Source: Piper betle (lineage: Eukaryota > Streptophyta > Magnoliopsida > Piperales > Piperaceae). From it: a DNA stretch of 64,000 nucleotides. The notes beneath the pieces are model-generated. The model searched no databases. It worked only from the letters and a program-made list of their open reading frames with translations, and had not been told where the DNA came from. How positions within the stretch are numbered: position 1 is the first letter of the stretch; each line of letters starts with the position of its first letter. The translations under genes and the position numbers were made by a program. Location of the stretch: the NCBI GenBank assembly GCA_033002965.1, contig JAURVB010012654.1:27181-91180 (forward strand). The letters are read 5' to 3'. This document shows positions 1 to 10,421 of this stretch, in pieces.

Positions 1-319
1 GATCAATGCAGCCACGACTCATGAGTTGGTATTTGAGCATGATCGTTCACAGAAACAGGGGAAGACTACCACGCATTACAAGCATGCCAACCATGGGGGT
101 AGCTCAAATTGGTCCGCTAAACAACAGTAGCAGAACTACCAAGGGAACGTAGATGGAAACCTCAAAAGGAAGTTTGAGGAGATTCTGTATAGACGATGTA
201 AAAATTGCACCAAGATGAATTCTGGGCAATGCAACGAGACCCATCGGTGCTACAATTGTGGCAGGACGGGACACATGATAAAAGACTATCGTCAGCCTCC
301 AAAGCAACAACAGGAGTAG
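1..319 (+). pseudogene. Ty3/gypsy gag fragment with degenerate zinc knuckle
   Basis: The forward strand reads a Lys/Gln-rich stretch followed by a CCHC-like knuckle, CYNCGRTGHMIKDY, at about 248-289, and then a stop (TAG) at 317-319. The pattern C-x2-C-x4-H-x4 is clear, but the last Cys is Tyr (TAT at 287-289), so the knuckle is damaged. Such knuckles bind RNA in the nucleocapsid part of gypsy gag. The element's pol region is absent: 90 bases further on comes a polypurine tract and an LTR. The left end runs off the window. This is a decayed, internally deleted retrotransposon. Confidence 0.75.
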
Positions 320-999
320 CCTGAGATCCCGAAGATATAATTAACATGCTTATCATCTTGCTATTATCATATTTCGGGGATGAAATATCTACAAGTTGGG
401 GAGATTGTAAAAACCATGATTTTCATTACAAGACTCGAACCTAAATATTATGAAATAAATATCGATGAACCGATATTGTTGGTTATCAAGTCGACCGGTC
501 ATGGTTCGACTTAAGGTCACCTAGAAAATACCTATTCATGAATGGATGATGGGGTGTGAGAATTTAATGAAGGGGCTCGTTGAACCTAGGAAATACGTAT
601 GGATGATTGGGTATGAGAATTTAATGGAGGGAATGGTTGAAGTGTATATATATGCAGGATGAGGGGATTGTTGGGGAGGGGGAAAAAAAACTTTTCCTAG
701 CCGCCAAATTCTTCTTGCCTCCTCTCTGTCCCAGGCGACCTCCCCATTTCTGCGTGAGTATTTTGTCCCTCATCTTATTTGTTTCCATTAGGATTCTTGC
801 ATGAAAGGTTTGTTGGAGGCGCCCTGCTAAGTTGCTAGATCCCTAGCGTCTCATGCATGGGGTTCTTGTCGACTGCTTGGTATGAACTGTTGCGAGTCTT
901 TGGGATCGGGTGTTTGTTTTGTTGTGGGTGTGCTGCTTTGCTTCATCCTTCGATTGGCAAGAATTGTTGGGATTCTTTGAATTGCTTAGTTGTTTTATT

Positions 1000-1318
1000 A
1001 ATGGACATGTCAAAATAGACCTGACAGCCAATAATGGACATGTCAGAATGGACCTGACAGCCAAAAATGGACATGTCAGAATGGACCTGACAGCCAATGA
1101 TGGACATGTCAGAATGGACCTGACAGCCAATGATGGACATGTCAGAATGGACCTGACAGCCAATGATGGACATGTCAGAATGGACCTGACAGCCAATGAT
1201 GGACATGTCAGAATGGACCTGACAGCCAATGATGGACATGTCAGAATGGACCTGACAGCCAATGATGGACATGTCAGAATGGACCTGGCAGCCAATAATG
1301 GACATGACAGCCAATAAT
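1000..1318. repeat. 33-bp minisatellite, 9 full copies plus a partial one
   Basis: Nine tandem 33-bp units (1000-1296) are followed by a partial unit. Each holds the palindrome GACATGTC and the arms TGTCAG...CTGACA separated by 7 bases, so every unit can fold into a small hairpin. Since 33 is a multiple of three, long reading frames run through the array on both strands; they are a by-product of the period, not genes. The middle units are nearly identical and the outer ones more diverged, as expected for internal expansion. Confidence 0.95.
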
Positions 1319-1320
1319 GA

Positions 1321-1432
1321 CTAATCTCAGAATGACCTGGGAGACCACCTAATCTCAAAATGACCTGGGAGACCACCTAATCTCAAAATGAACTGGGAGA
1401 CAAACTTTTAATCTCAGAATGACCTGAGAGCC
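1321..1432. repeat. 28-bp tandem repeat, about 4 copies
   Basis: Units of the form ATCTCARAATGACCTGGGAG plus a short spacer follow the 33-bp array directly. They look like a diverged, shortened form of the 33-bp unit (both share TCAGAATG-GACCTG). The last unit is degraded. Confidence 0.85.
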
Positions 1433-1841
1433 TATAGAACTACATTGAGCTCTACAATGAGCTTGATCCCGACATGGGTATGTAGGTTAATCAAGATTGT
1501 TTGATTTCAGCTCACCTAAGGAAGAATAAAGTATGGTTGGTGGTTCTTTTACGAAATCAGGGTAGGAGAATGGATAATAAATTGGACTTCCTTTTATTTT
1601 CTTGTGTTGTACATGTGGCTTTGGGAAACGATCCAAGACTGTGGGACTATTATTATTATGTCTTGACTAACCATAATTTACTTTGGATGAGTCATACTTA
1701 TGGTTTTAATAGAAATCATGTAACATATAAGTAACGCCCGGACCGGTTAGGGCTGGTCGTAACAGGGTTGGTTTGGGTTAATTTCGAGTAACCCCTAGCC
1801 AGCTAGGCCCACAATATTGTGAAAAATGGCGGGTCATTACA

Positions 1842-2150
1842 GGTGGTATCAGAGTAACCTGGTTACGTGTTAGATGGTGGGCTAGACTAGGGACGTTGGC
1901 TAGGCTGCCAGTCACGGGCCAAAAAAGGTTGTTGGCTATGGTTAGCAACGGGCCAAGGGTAGAAATTTTGGGGACGAAATTTCCTAAGGTGGGTGGATTG
2001 TGAGATCCCTCAACTTAATCCCACATCTAATACCTAGTGGGAGAAGATCCTGTTTATAAGTGAGAATGGGCTATAGATCTTTAACTTGGGTTAACCATTT
2101 TAAAAAATGACGTAGGCCCATTACGTAGCACTTTGGGTCGGGTCGTTACA
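1842..2150 (+). mobile_element. TRIM internal region plus 3' LTR
   Basis: A primer site TGGTATCAGAG (1844-1854, complementary to initiator tRNA-Met) starts a 157-bp non-coding internal region. It ends in a polypurine tract (CCTAAGGTGGGTGGAT) followed by a 152-bp LTR, TGTGAGATCC...GTTACA (1999-2150). The LTR and internal sequence match the complete minus-strand TRIMs at 6618-7079 and 57896-58357. The 5' LTR expected left of 1842 is replaced by the end of the gypsy LTR. No protein is encoded. Confidence 0.8.
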
Positions 2151-5100
2151 AATTATCTCCATCAATCAAGTCCTAATATGCTATGGTAATAATTATAAAT
2201 GTTAAATAATTAAGTCGAAGTTAATTATAACTCGCGTCGTTGGTGACAACAACAACAATCAACGGCAATCAGCGTTGAATAGGGTTTGGTCATGTGTCTC
2301 GGGAATCTAATTCGGCACTCGGTGGTGTTTGAAGTTCGATTGGGCTTGACAGAAGGTGACGGCGGCATGATGACGGCGGAGCAGCGTGGTAGGCGACGGC
2401 AATGGCGGCACGATGACGATGGAGCAGCGTGGTAGGCGGCAAAGTCAGAGTCGGGAGCGCGGTACTGGCTCGTGGCTTCCTCGTGTCGGGGAGGATAGGT
2501 GACGGCCGGGAAGGCAAAGGATGGCTCGACGACTATTTGGTGGAGCTTGGCGGTGTAGATACTCGGCGGTGCGGGGGCCGGAGGCGGCTATGACAACGGT
2601 GATTGGGGCAGCTATCGGGTGAGAGGAAGATACAGAGGGGAAAGTTTCGGTGGCAATTTCGTAATTAAAAATTAACTCGACTCCGACTCGAGTTAAAAAT
2701 AATAACTAACTCTTAATAAATTCTAAAAAAATCCAAAAAAATATGAAAAATATGAAAAATACCATAAAATATAATACACTCAATAACATCAAAATAACAT
2801 GTTATATAACTAATAACCTACCCAAACTGCTATCTAACGTGTCATAATACATTATTCGGCCTAAAAATAATTTTACGATCAAATGCATAAAAAAAAACTG
2901 GCATACTATCATATACTCTGATAACTCATTTTTTATCATTTTTCTAACATTATCACCATATACTTGGCTACCCTTAACCTTCATCGCTCATAATACCCAG
3001 TCGGCCTCAGCACACGCGTTATGCAACTGATTCGAACCGAACCGATGGTTGAACTAACTATTTTGCTAACGTAAAACTCCGATTTACTCCACGAGTTTTA
3101 CACAACCTATTAGAATTAACTACGTGACCCCGTTTAGATTCAATAAGGAGCCGTGAAGAGCTCTATACAAATCTGGTATAACTGTCTTTCTATCCTATTA
3201 ATAGTAAAAACTAGTAAAGAATTAATAGTAATTAATAGTAAAGGAATAAAACTAGCCAAAGATATGCAATGTTTGGGATACATTTAAAACTTATTATTAA
3301 TATATATTTAAAATATACCAATTTATTTCATTAGAGGCAACCAAATATAATGAAATCGAATAATAAACCATTAAATCACACAAAAACTTAATAAAGCTAG
3401 CACCCGGTGGTTCCTTTTTCGTTTTTGAAAAGACTTTCCCAGTCATCCTCTCTCCCTCCCTCCACCTTCGGATATGATGACACCTTCCCATTTCCATATC
3501 AATCACCACAAACTATTCTAAGAATTCATTAAAAAAAGGAAACTGTGAAATAAAGATGATAATCATGCGTGCAACAAAGCAGAATAAATACGACAAAAAA
3601 TCAACAACTATATATTGGCAGAAGAAGATGCTAAACAGGGAAAATAGCGATTGCTAGACGATTAATGAATTGCATAGAAGTCACTTGAACCCCCTACAAC
3701 CTAACAATGTTAAAACTCTAGTTTAAAAGGAAAAAATTACGACTGAACAATGGCCATGACATATCATATCTATTCTCCTCTCTCGATTCCCCCCTTGCTC
3801 TCTGCCAACCGCCACCCTCAATTGAATCCCTATCCTACTCCTACCTTACCAACCTCTGACTTCTTCTATTTCTTTATGATTTCTTCATGCACCCTTTTTG
3901 AGCATTCTCGATTGTGAGTGCAAAATTGTGCATCTCTATGTCAGGGTTCTCTCAAGGTTTCTCAACCACTATCATTCATTTTATCTTATTGAAATTCATT
4001 TTCATGTGCACAACATGTATAATTTGTGCACTTTTTCTTGTTAAAATAGTCCTACGTCTCTAAAAGAGAGGTGGTGGTGTGTTATATATATATATATATA
4101 TAGGGCCATTCTAACATTCTCAAACACCACACAAGGATGTAGGTTTATTCCAACATACATAAGCTTCCATAGAGATTATTTCAACATTCTCAAACCGTGC
4201 GATTATAATTTTACATTCTTAGGAGCCAAATAATTATTAAAAAAATGAGCAAATGATGTTTATAAAAAAAGGCTAATGATGTTAGAAGCCACGAAATTAT
4301 ATATAAAAAAGGCCATTGATGTTTCCTAATGCTGAAATTGATAATCTTAATGATTTATAGTATTGATAATCTTAATGATTTCTGGTAGTTATGCGGTGGA
4401 AATAAGTAAATTAAATCATTAGGATTTACTGGAAAATATCATTAATCAAGCATCTTCATTTCTTGTAGGTTAAGGTGAGAGTGTTATGATATGAGCAAGC
4501 TCGGCAAAAAGAAAGATGACAAGCAAAAGAGTACACTAGAAAGGTAACAAACAAAAGAGGGTTATGTACCGTGGGGAAAGAAAACTCTTGGCTGGGTCCT
4601 CGCCCCGGAGTTGTGGTTGCCGCCGACGGTGAGGAGCGGGTGGAGTCGAGAGAAAGGCGGAAGTTAGGGATTTGGGGGCTGGACGGCCGCATCATCAAAC
4701 TACCCAGCGTCATGGTTAGAATTAATCGGCCGATTCCCAAAATAAGTTGATGAATCGGTCGATGTTACTCGGATTGGCAGGTTGGTGGTTCACAAAATAT
4801 AGGTTGAATTGCCTTTTTGAAATTACCCAATTTACTCCTATTCCACCCACCATTCTCATTAGACTGATTCAGTCCAAATATCACTTACAATATTACTTAT
4901 TAACTCATTGAAGGTATCGGTGTTAGAGATCTCATGTAGCTAAGTATTAGCAAATTTGCTGTAACACTTGCATGATTGACTTAAATGTTCTTAATTGAAT
5001 AAGATAAACATAATTATTAGAGTTAATATTTTAAATACCTCAATTAAAAAGATTTAATCCAATCATGTTAGTGTTGCAGTAAATTCTGAACCCAAAAATA

Positions 5101-6617
5101 CGTTCAAAATAAAATTCAAAAAACTTTCGAGGATCCTCACTATCATGTCGTTCCACTCTTCCTTTTCGCCTTCTACGTCCCAAATCCTATATCTTCCAAC
5201 GGCTGCCTCCCTTGGAGTCCATGTTTGGCATTCTACTTTTCTAAAAACTCTTTTTTTAGCATTTTGTTAGATTTAATATTTTTCTTGGTCTTTATTTTTT
5301 TCTAATAATTCTCATTTCAATTTTTGATAAATATTTGTTTGTTCATTTGGCTATCTAAGATGCTAGTTTCGAGACTACAATGTTGTGGAAATGTAGTGGG
5401 GATGTGGATGTTGGTCATTGATTTGGTGGGTATGGAAATGATATATAATTTAATTTATATACAATTTTTTTTCCTTGAAATAGTTTGCTGTTTTGAATTT
5501 CGTGGGCATGGTTGATTTGTATTTCCAACAATGGAGTGAAGAATGTTTGCATGAATCTGGTCTGTTGGTTCATTGATTTGGTTGGGTTGGGATGGATAGT
5601 GTGGTGGTAATTGAGAACAGATTTAGTTGGTGTTCTATTGATTTTTTTATATGGGCATTTCTTTAATTATAAAACTGCTTTATTATATTGTTATTATGCA
5701 GCTTTTGTGATTTGTGAGTTGTAAGATGTTTTTGTTTTTTTATATGAATTGAGCATGGAATTTAATTTTTTTATACCGTTGACTTTATTATGCCATATTG
5801 AACACATTTAGACATATGAACATTTTTTGAAGGTTTTGTTAATTGTTCAGATTTATTTTTATTGTTGCATTATCCTTTGTTATATCATTATAAGATGTGG
5901 AATTGTTATTGTGACACCCAGAATCCTGGCTCGTTCACGAACCCAACCGAAACATAACTTGTCCTGAGTGGATTTTTCTCGGCATCTCAAGATAGTAGAC
6001 GTCAAACACTATCCATGGATGAATGCACGGAACCCTAACATGTCACTACATGGATGACATTACAACTAATTCATACAAAAAATAATGGCGATAAAATAGA
6101 TAAGAATTTTCGAAATAAAATTGACAAAATATCCCATGAAACTGCAAGTATGGGCCACTCTATCAAATCAACATGTATACACATAATAATCTAGACACAT
6201 TCATTGCACCATATTTTTCACACATATATTTAATTTGACCACATCACAATATTAAACGTTTTGGGTCTCGACCAACCAGTTCATTCTATTCACATTTTCA
6301 CTTTTTATCGTTCCACCTTTTATCGTTCAGACTGCACACTAATGTATATTTCAGATCTTGTTATCACTATCCATTTCTATATACCCAAAATCTCCATCAC
6401 AAGTATTCATTTTCATAATAACATAAGAAAACAATCAAAATAGTGAAAACAAACATTTTGTTGGCGAGCATGGGTGTATGCGTGCAAGTTAAGTCACTGC
6501 TCCTCCGTCCAAGCCGGTGGATCTTATTTTTGAAATCAAACTCGAGGGATCTCATCATCGAGGGTTATTAATCTGGAAAACTAGTTGACTAAATGACCCG
6601 GGTTAAGTAGGATCCAA
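2151..6617. repeat. Repeat block A, copy 1 (A1), non-coding
   Basis: Collinear with A2 (about 25400-27270 plus 29646-31870) and A3 (about 54440-57177). It contains a GC-rich part (about 2290-2660), AT-rich stretches, a (TA)n run at about 4082-4101, and a segment from about 5911 starting TGTGACACCC, which looks like a gypsy LTR start. The sequence around 3786 (CTCTCGATTCCCCCC) is the empty site for the aminotransferase retroelement found in A2. From about 6500 it passes into the sequence that precedes block B. I find no convincing coding exon; short frames such as 5324-5515 are not conserved between copies. Confidence 0.6.
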
Positions 6618-7079
6618 TGTAACGACCCGACCCAAAGTGCAAACTAATAGGCCAAGTCATTTCTTTAAAAGTGGTTAACCAATTTAAAGATCTATAGTCC
6701 TTTCCCACTTATAAATATGATCTTATCCCATTAGGTATTAGATGTGGGACTAGGTTGAGGGATCTCACAATCTGCCCACCTTAGGAAATTTCATCCCCGA
6801 AATTCCTATTCTTGGCCCGTTGCTAGCCTCAGCACACGTCCTTCACTTGCCTGTCACCGGCAGCCTTGGTCAATGTCCCTAGTCCAACCCATTTTCTAAC
6901 ATGGAACCAGGTTGCTCCGATACCACCTGCAGTGACCCGGCCCAAAGTGCAAACTAATGGGCCAAGTCATTTCTTTAAAAATAGTTAACCAAGTTAAAGA
7001 TCTATAGTCTACTCCCACTTATAAACATAATCTTATCCTAGTAGGTATTAGATGTGGGACTAAGTTGAGGGATCTCACA
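6618..7079 (-). mobile_element. Complete TRIM retroelement
   Basis: Two 152-bp LTRs (6618-6769 and 6928-7079) flank a 158-bp internal region. On the minus strand the internal region begins with a tRNA-Met-type primer site (TGGTATCGGAGC) and ends with a polypurine tract like that at 1970-1998. The flanks are TCCAA and TCCGA, a 5-bp target duplication with one mismatch. The same site is occupied at 32742 and 57896. It has no coding capacity, so its movement would need proteins from another element. Confidence 0.9.
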
Positions 7080-8439
7080 TCCGATAAAACGCCACTTAGC
7101 CCATCCTGCAAGTAATAAAACAAACATACAATAGAATAGATCGTAAAACAAGGAACGAGTCCTAAACGGACCTAGCAGAAGTTCCGAGCATGATCTTGCG
7201 CTTAGGCAGTGAGCTCATACTCCGTATCTACACATCAAATTAAAAGCTAATGCCCACTCATGGCGCATTCACACATCCTATAACATACACATATCAATCA
7301 TACATCAATTTCATATAAGTTGTTCCTACTCTACGTTGCTTTAGATTATGATAATTACATAATTTACCTAATTAGTCCCTTAATATTCGTTTTAATACAT
7401 TTCAATCAAGCAAATTTCATATTTTTATTTACAATAAAATAGCAAACTCATCAATTCATTAATCCTAGCATGATGCGCTAATAATTATCACCTTTAATAA
7501 ATTAAATTGGAGTTAATTATACCTTGCATCTTCGGCAATCGGCGATGACTACGATTTCGTCACATGTGCTAATAATTATAAGTGTTCCATACCACCCATA
7601 CTACCTAAATAACACCTCTAATTATAAAGGCGTCCCATATACACTCATTGGTTAAGTGTCATGTGCATCTAGCATGACACATAAGTGACACACCATTCCA
7701 TACCAGTGCTTATGCCTTAATCTGAAAACAACACACTTCTAGAATGTCATCTAACTAAATAAAAGCTTTAAATATGCTAGAGGTGTAACTCTGTAAATCA
7801 ATTAGCTACATTTTACCTCGACGTCTTATATCCTTTCAAAGGTTCCCTTTTTAATTTGTCCTTCAACTTATAACTTGTTCTTGATCTAGAAGTAGCCACC
7901 TCAATCCCCAAAAGAATTTGTTAGCTCTGGTCTTTCAGTTGCCAAAATCCCAAGTGCAAAACTCTCCTTCGATTCGAGTCAAAATAATAAATAATCCCCC
8001 ACCTTCTCCTAAAAAATTCAGAAAAATAAAGAAAAATCCAATAAAATATAATACACACCATAACATTACAATGATATGCTTTATAACTAATAACCTACCC
8101 AAAACACTCCGTAACACGACCTAATACGTTGTTCGACCTAAAAATAATTCTACGGTCTAACACTAAAATAAATAAATAAAATCTGGGGGTACCCTAATAT
8201 ATTATGATAACTTATTCTGATGTTGTCTTATTGACATTATCATCATACACTTGGGCACACATGACCCTCATGGTTTATAACACATGACCGGCCTTGGCTC
8301 AGTACGCGTGTTCAGAAATTAGCGGTCGAACCAACCAGTTCTGACTATAAAACATTAACAATTATTTTTTGTTAATGTATACACATTAAATGTTGCAAAT
8401 AAGGCTACTAATTGAGCAAGCCAGCTCGCGAGCACATGA
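7080..8439. repeat. Repeat block B, copy 1 (B1), LTR-like
   Basis: Homologous to B2 (35955-36789) and B3 (58358-59929), and more distantly to block A. All share phrases such as TACTCCGTAYCTACACATC and an AT-rich tail around 7980-8380. No coding sequence is seen. B1 carries a segment at about 7580-7950 (CATACCACCCATACTACC...) that is also in B2 but absent from B3. Confidence 0.55.
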
Positions 8440-9529
8440 ATAGTGAGTGCTCGAGCACTGGCCTTTCTATTAAGAAAGAGTTATGGCCGAAAGCTGAGTG
8501 CTCGAGCGCCTAAATAGTGAGCTCTCAAGTGTTGGCAGCGGAAAACCTGATTTTTCTAATATTTCTGGAGATCCTGGTGGACCCCAATTAAAATATTTGG
8601 ATGGATACTTTATAAACTTGATTAGGGTTTTAAAGAAGAGGAGAAGAACAACATTAGACGGCTAAGAGATGGCACGAAAGACGAGAGAACGACGATGAAG
8701 TGGTTGGATTAGAAGAAGAAGGTGCTTACTCCAAAAGAGTTTTTCTTTATTTTGATTTACTTTCTTTGTAAGTAAATGATGCCTTTCATATTACATATGA
8801 ATTTCTTGAGTATAATAAAATACTTTATGGAGTAAAATCTTTTCGAGGATTTTCAGTGACACTTAGTGCAAGGATTAATAAAAGTAATTAAGTTTTATCT
8901 ATGTGATTGTGATGTTGGATTAGCTATTTTATTTTGTTCATTAATGCTATCATTATCCTGATCACCTATTGATTGATCTACAGATTTGATCTTGTCTAAG
9001 GATAGAAAGATTAAATTTGTCATGGAATGAATAGCCTTTGTTCATCTATTTTAGGTGATTCACATATGAGATAGAGATATACTCATATGTCTTGGGTAAC
9101 TGTTAAGGGCAGAACTTAAAGTGTCATTTTGTATACACAATTACATAGAGATATAGGAGTTGGGTGCGAGTGATAAGTTTATGGTGAATCTAAGAGATGT
9201 CATAAAAAATTAATTCCTGTGGTTAATAATCCAAATGTGCAACTCATAGGTAGAAGTCATAACTTTAATCACATAAAGCACTAGGTGATATTGAAAATTC
9301 TATGTTTGTCATCTTGAAGTAATATTTAATTTAAATATTGCATATTAGATTAGTTTAGTATTAATATATAATTTAATCACTCTTTGAATTCATTTCTATT
9401 TAAGTACAATTTATTAAATTAGTTTTGGTAACTAAAAATTTGTAGTAATAATTCCTCGTGGGACGATACTTTCTTATCACTTTTATTACTTGATTCGGCA
9501 CGTGCACTTGGGTTATAATTTCCACATCA
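8440..9529 (+). mobile_element. 5'-truncated solo LTR upstream of G1
   Basis: Same family as the full LTR at 60532-61885 and, inverted, as 11119-12437. It ends ...TTTCCACATCA at 9529. The first roughly 250 bp (TGATAACTCT...) are missing. No internal retroelement sequence follows, so it is read as a solo-LTR remnant in the leader of the RRM-like fragment. Confidence 0.65.
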
Positions 9530-9683
9530 ACTATGTAGAAGCCGCTCCAGGTATCCTCCTCCTCTGGCCAAGGTAAGAATAGGTGCACACTGTTGTGCTT
9601 TCTCTTTGGTTTTGGTTGCTTTCGTTGGTTGTGTTGAGTTGCAATCTGAGAAGTGAGAGTAAGAGTATCTTGGTTAGCTGGCT

Positions 9684-10421
9684 ATGGGCGGCAAGCAAGA
9701 GATGCAGACTTTTGTTGGGGTTTTATCTTCAGAGACTACTGATCGGCAGTTGGAAGATGCCTTCGGTTGAGTCGGGAAGATTTTTGCGTCGGACACCTTC
9801 TACCTAGCCCTTCACCTCACCAACAAGGTCTTCTTCGTGCTCTTCTTTGTCTCTGCCCACTATCTCATGGATCGATGGAGTGAGAAGATCCGCACCTCCA
9901 CCCCTCTCCACGTCCTCAACCTCTCCGAGATCGTCCTCATCTTTGCCTTCCTTGCCTCCTTGGCTTCTTCGGCATTGACTTCGTCCAAACCTTCATCTCT
10001 TGCCCTCACAATTTCATCCTTGCCCTGCCTGCTGCATCCCAGCCGCTGGCGCCGCCCAAAATCATCGGTGAGGATTCCGACATGGTCACCAATATCATCT
10101 CTGGCATCGCCCCCTCCTACTCCTTGGAGGCAGGGCTGGGTGACTGCTGCTGCGCCGTGACAATCCACCGCCAGGAGGTGGAGGTGGCGACCGAGCAGTC
10201 CCTAGGTGGCCTGTTGCTGGACGGGTTCGACTACGACTCCATCCTTGGCCAGTGCTATGTGATGTCGGTGGGGTACGTCCAGACCCTGGTAGGGATAGCT
10301 GGGCTGCTGGGGCTCGATGTCAAGGAGTTGTTGGTGTCGATGGCCACCACCAAGCGGTGCTTGGTCGCCAGCACCAATAGGGGCTGCAAGGTCATCGCCC
10401 TGTCCAGCGGGTTGTTGAGTG
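9684..10421 (+). pseudogene. G1: RRM start fused to HMG-CoA reductase exon 1 (pseudogene)
   Basis: ATG at 9684 opens about 30 codons of an RRM protein like plant RZ-1/glycine-rich RNA-binding proteins, with the RNP2-type FVG and TTDRQLEDAFG, then a TGA where the next RRM residues should be. From about 9797 the sequence reads plant HMG-CoA reductase: the first membrane span (TDKVFF.LFFVSA), [17 protein letters not shown], then the start of the catalytic region ([46 protein letters not shown]). The enzyme makes mevalonate in the ER membrane. Frame changes and the RRM stop make this non-functional. The hAT-like element at 10422 interrupts it; the fragment resumes at 12484. Confidence 0.85.

Larger units (their letters stand above)
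406..1841 (+). mobile_element. Ty3/gypsy-type LTR (about 1.44 kb)
   Basis: It starts TGTAAAAACC directly after a polypurine tract (AAGTTGGGGAGAT, 393-405) and ends in TTACA at 1841, immediately before a tRNA-Met-type primer site. A TATA-like stretch (TATATATA) lies near 645-655, with a pyrimidine-rich leader after it. The part from about 1501 to 1841 is recognisably related to the minus-strand LTR-like sequence at 32980-33330. The LTR contains the minisatellite at 1000-1318, which that other copy lacks. Order here is gag remnant, polypurine tract, LTR, primer site, so this was either the 3' LTR of a deleted element or one joined to a TRIM body. Confidence 0.7.

Noticed and set aside
843..1376. 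Long ORFs on both strands with an 11-residue repeat
   Set aside because: They exist only because the 33-bp minisatellite is a multiple of three; frames are open on both strands and begin in LTR sequence.
1000..1432. CRISPR-like array
   Set aside because: Units are contiguous with no unique spacers, and the host is a plant nuclear genome.
2290..2660. GC-rich coding exon in block A (also 25650-26110, 54660-55170)
   Set aside because: Frames differ between the copies and no domain is visible; more likely an LTR or leader part.
9860..10168. Minus-strand ORFs over the HMG-CoA reductase fragments (also 19202-19831, 38151-38699, 62245-62529)
   Set aside because: GC-rich shadows of the plus-strand reductase coding sequence, with no recognisable motif.
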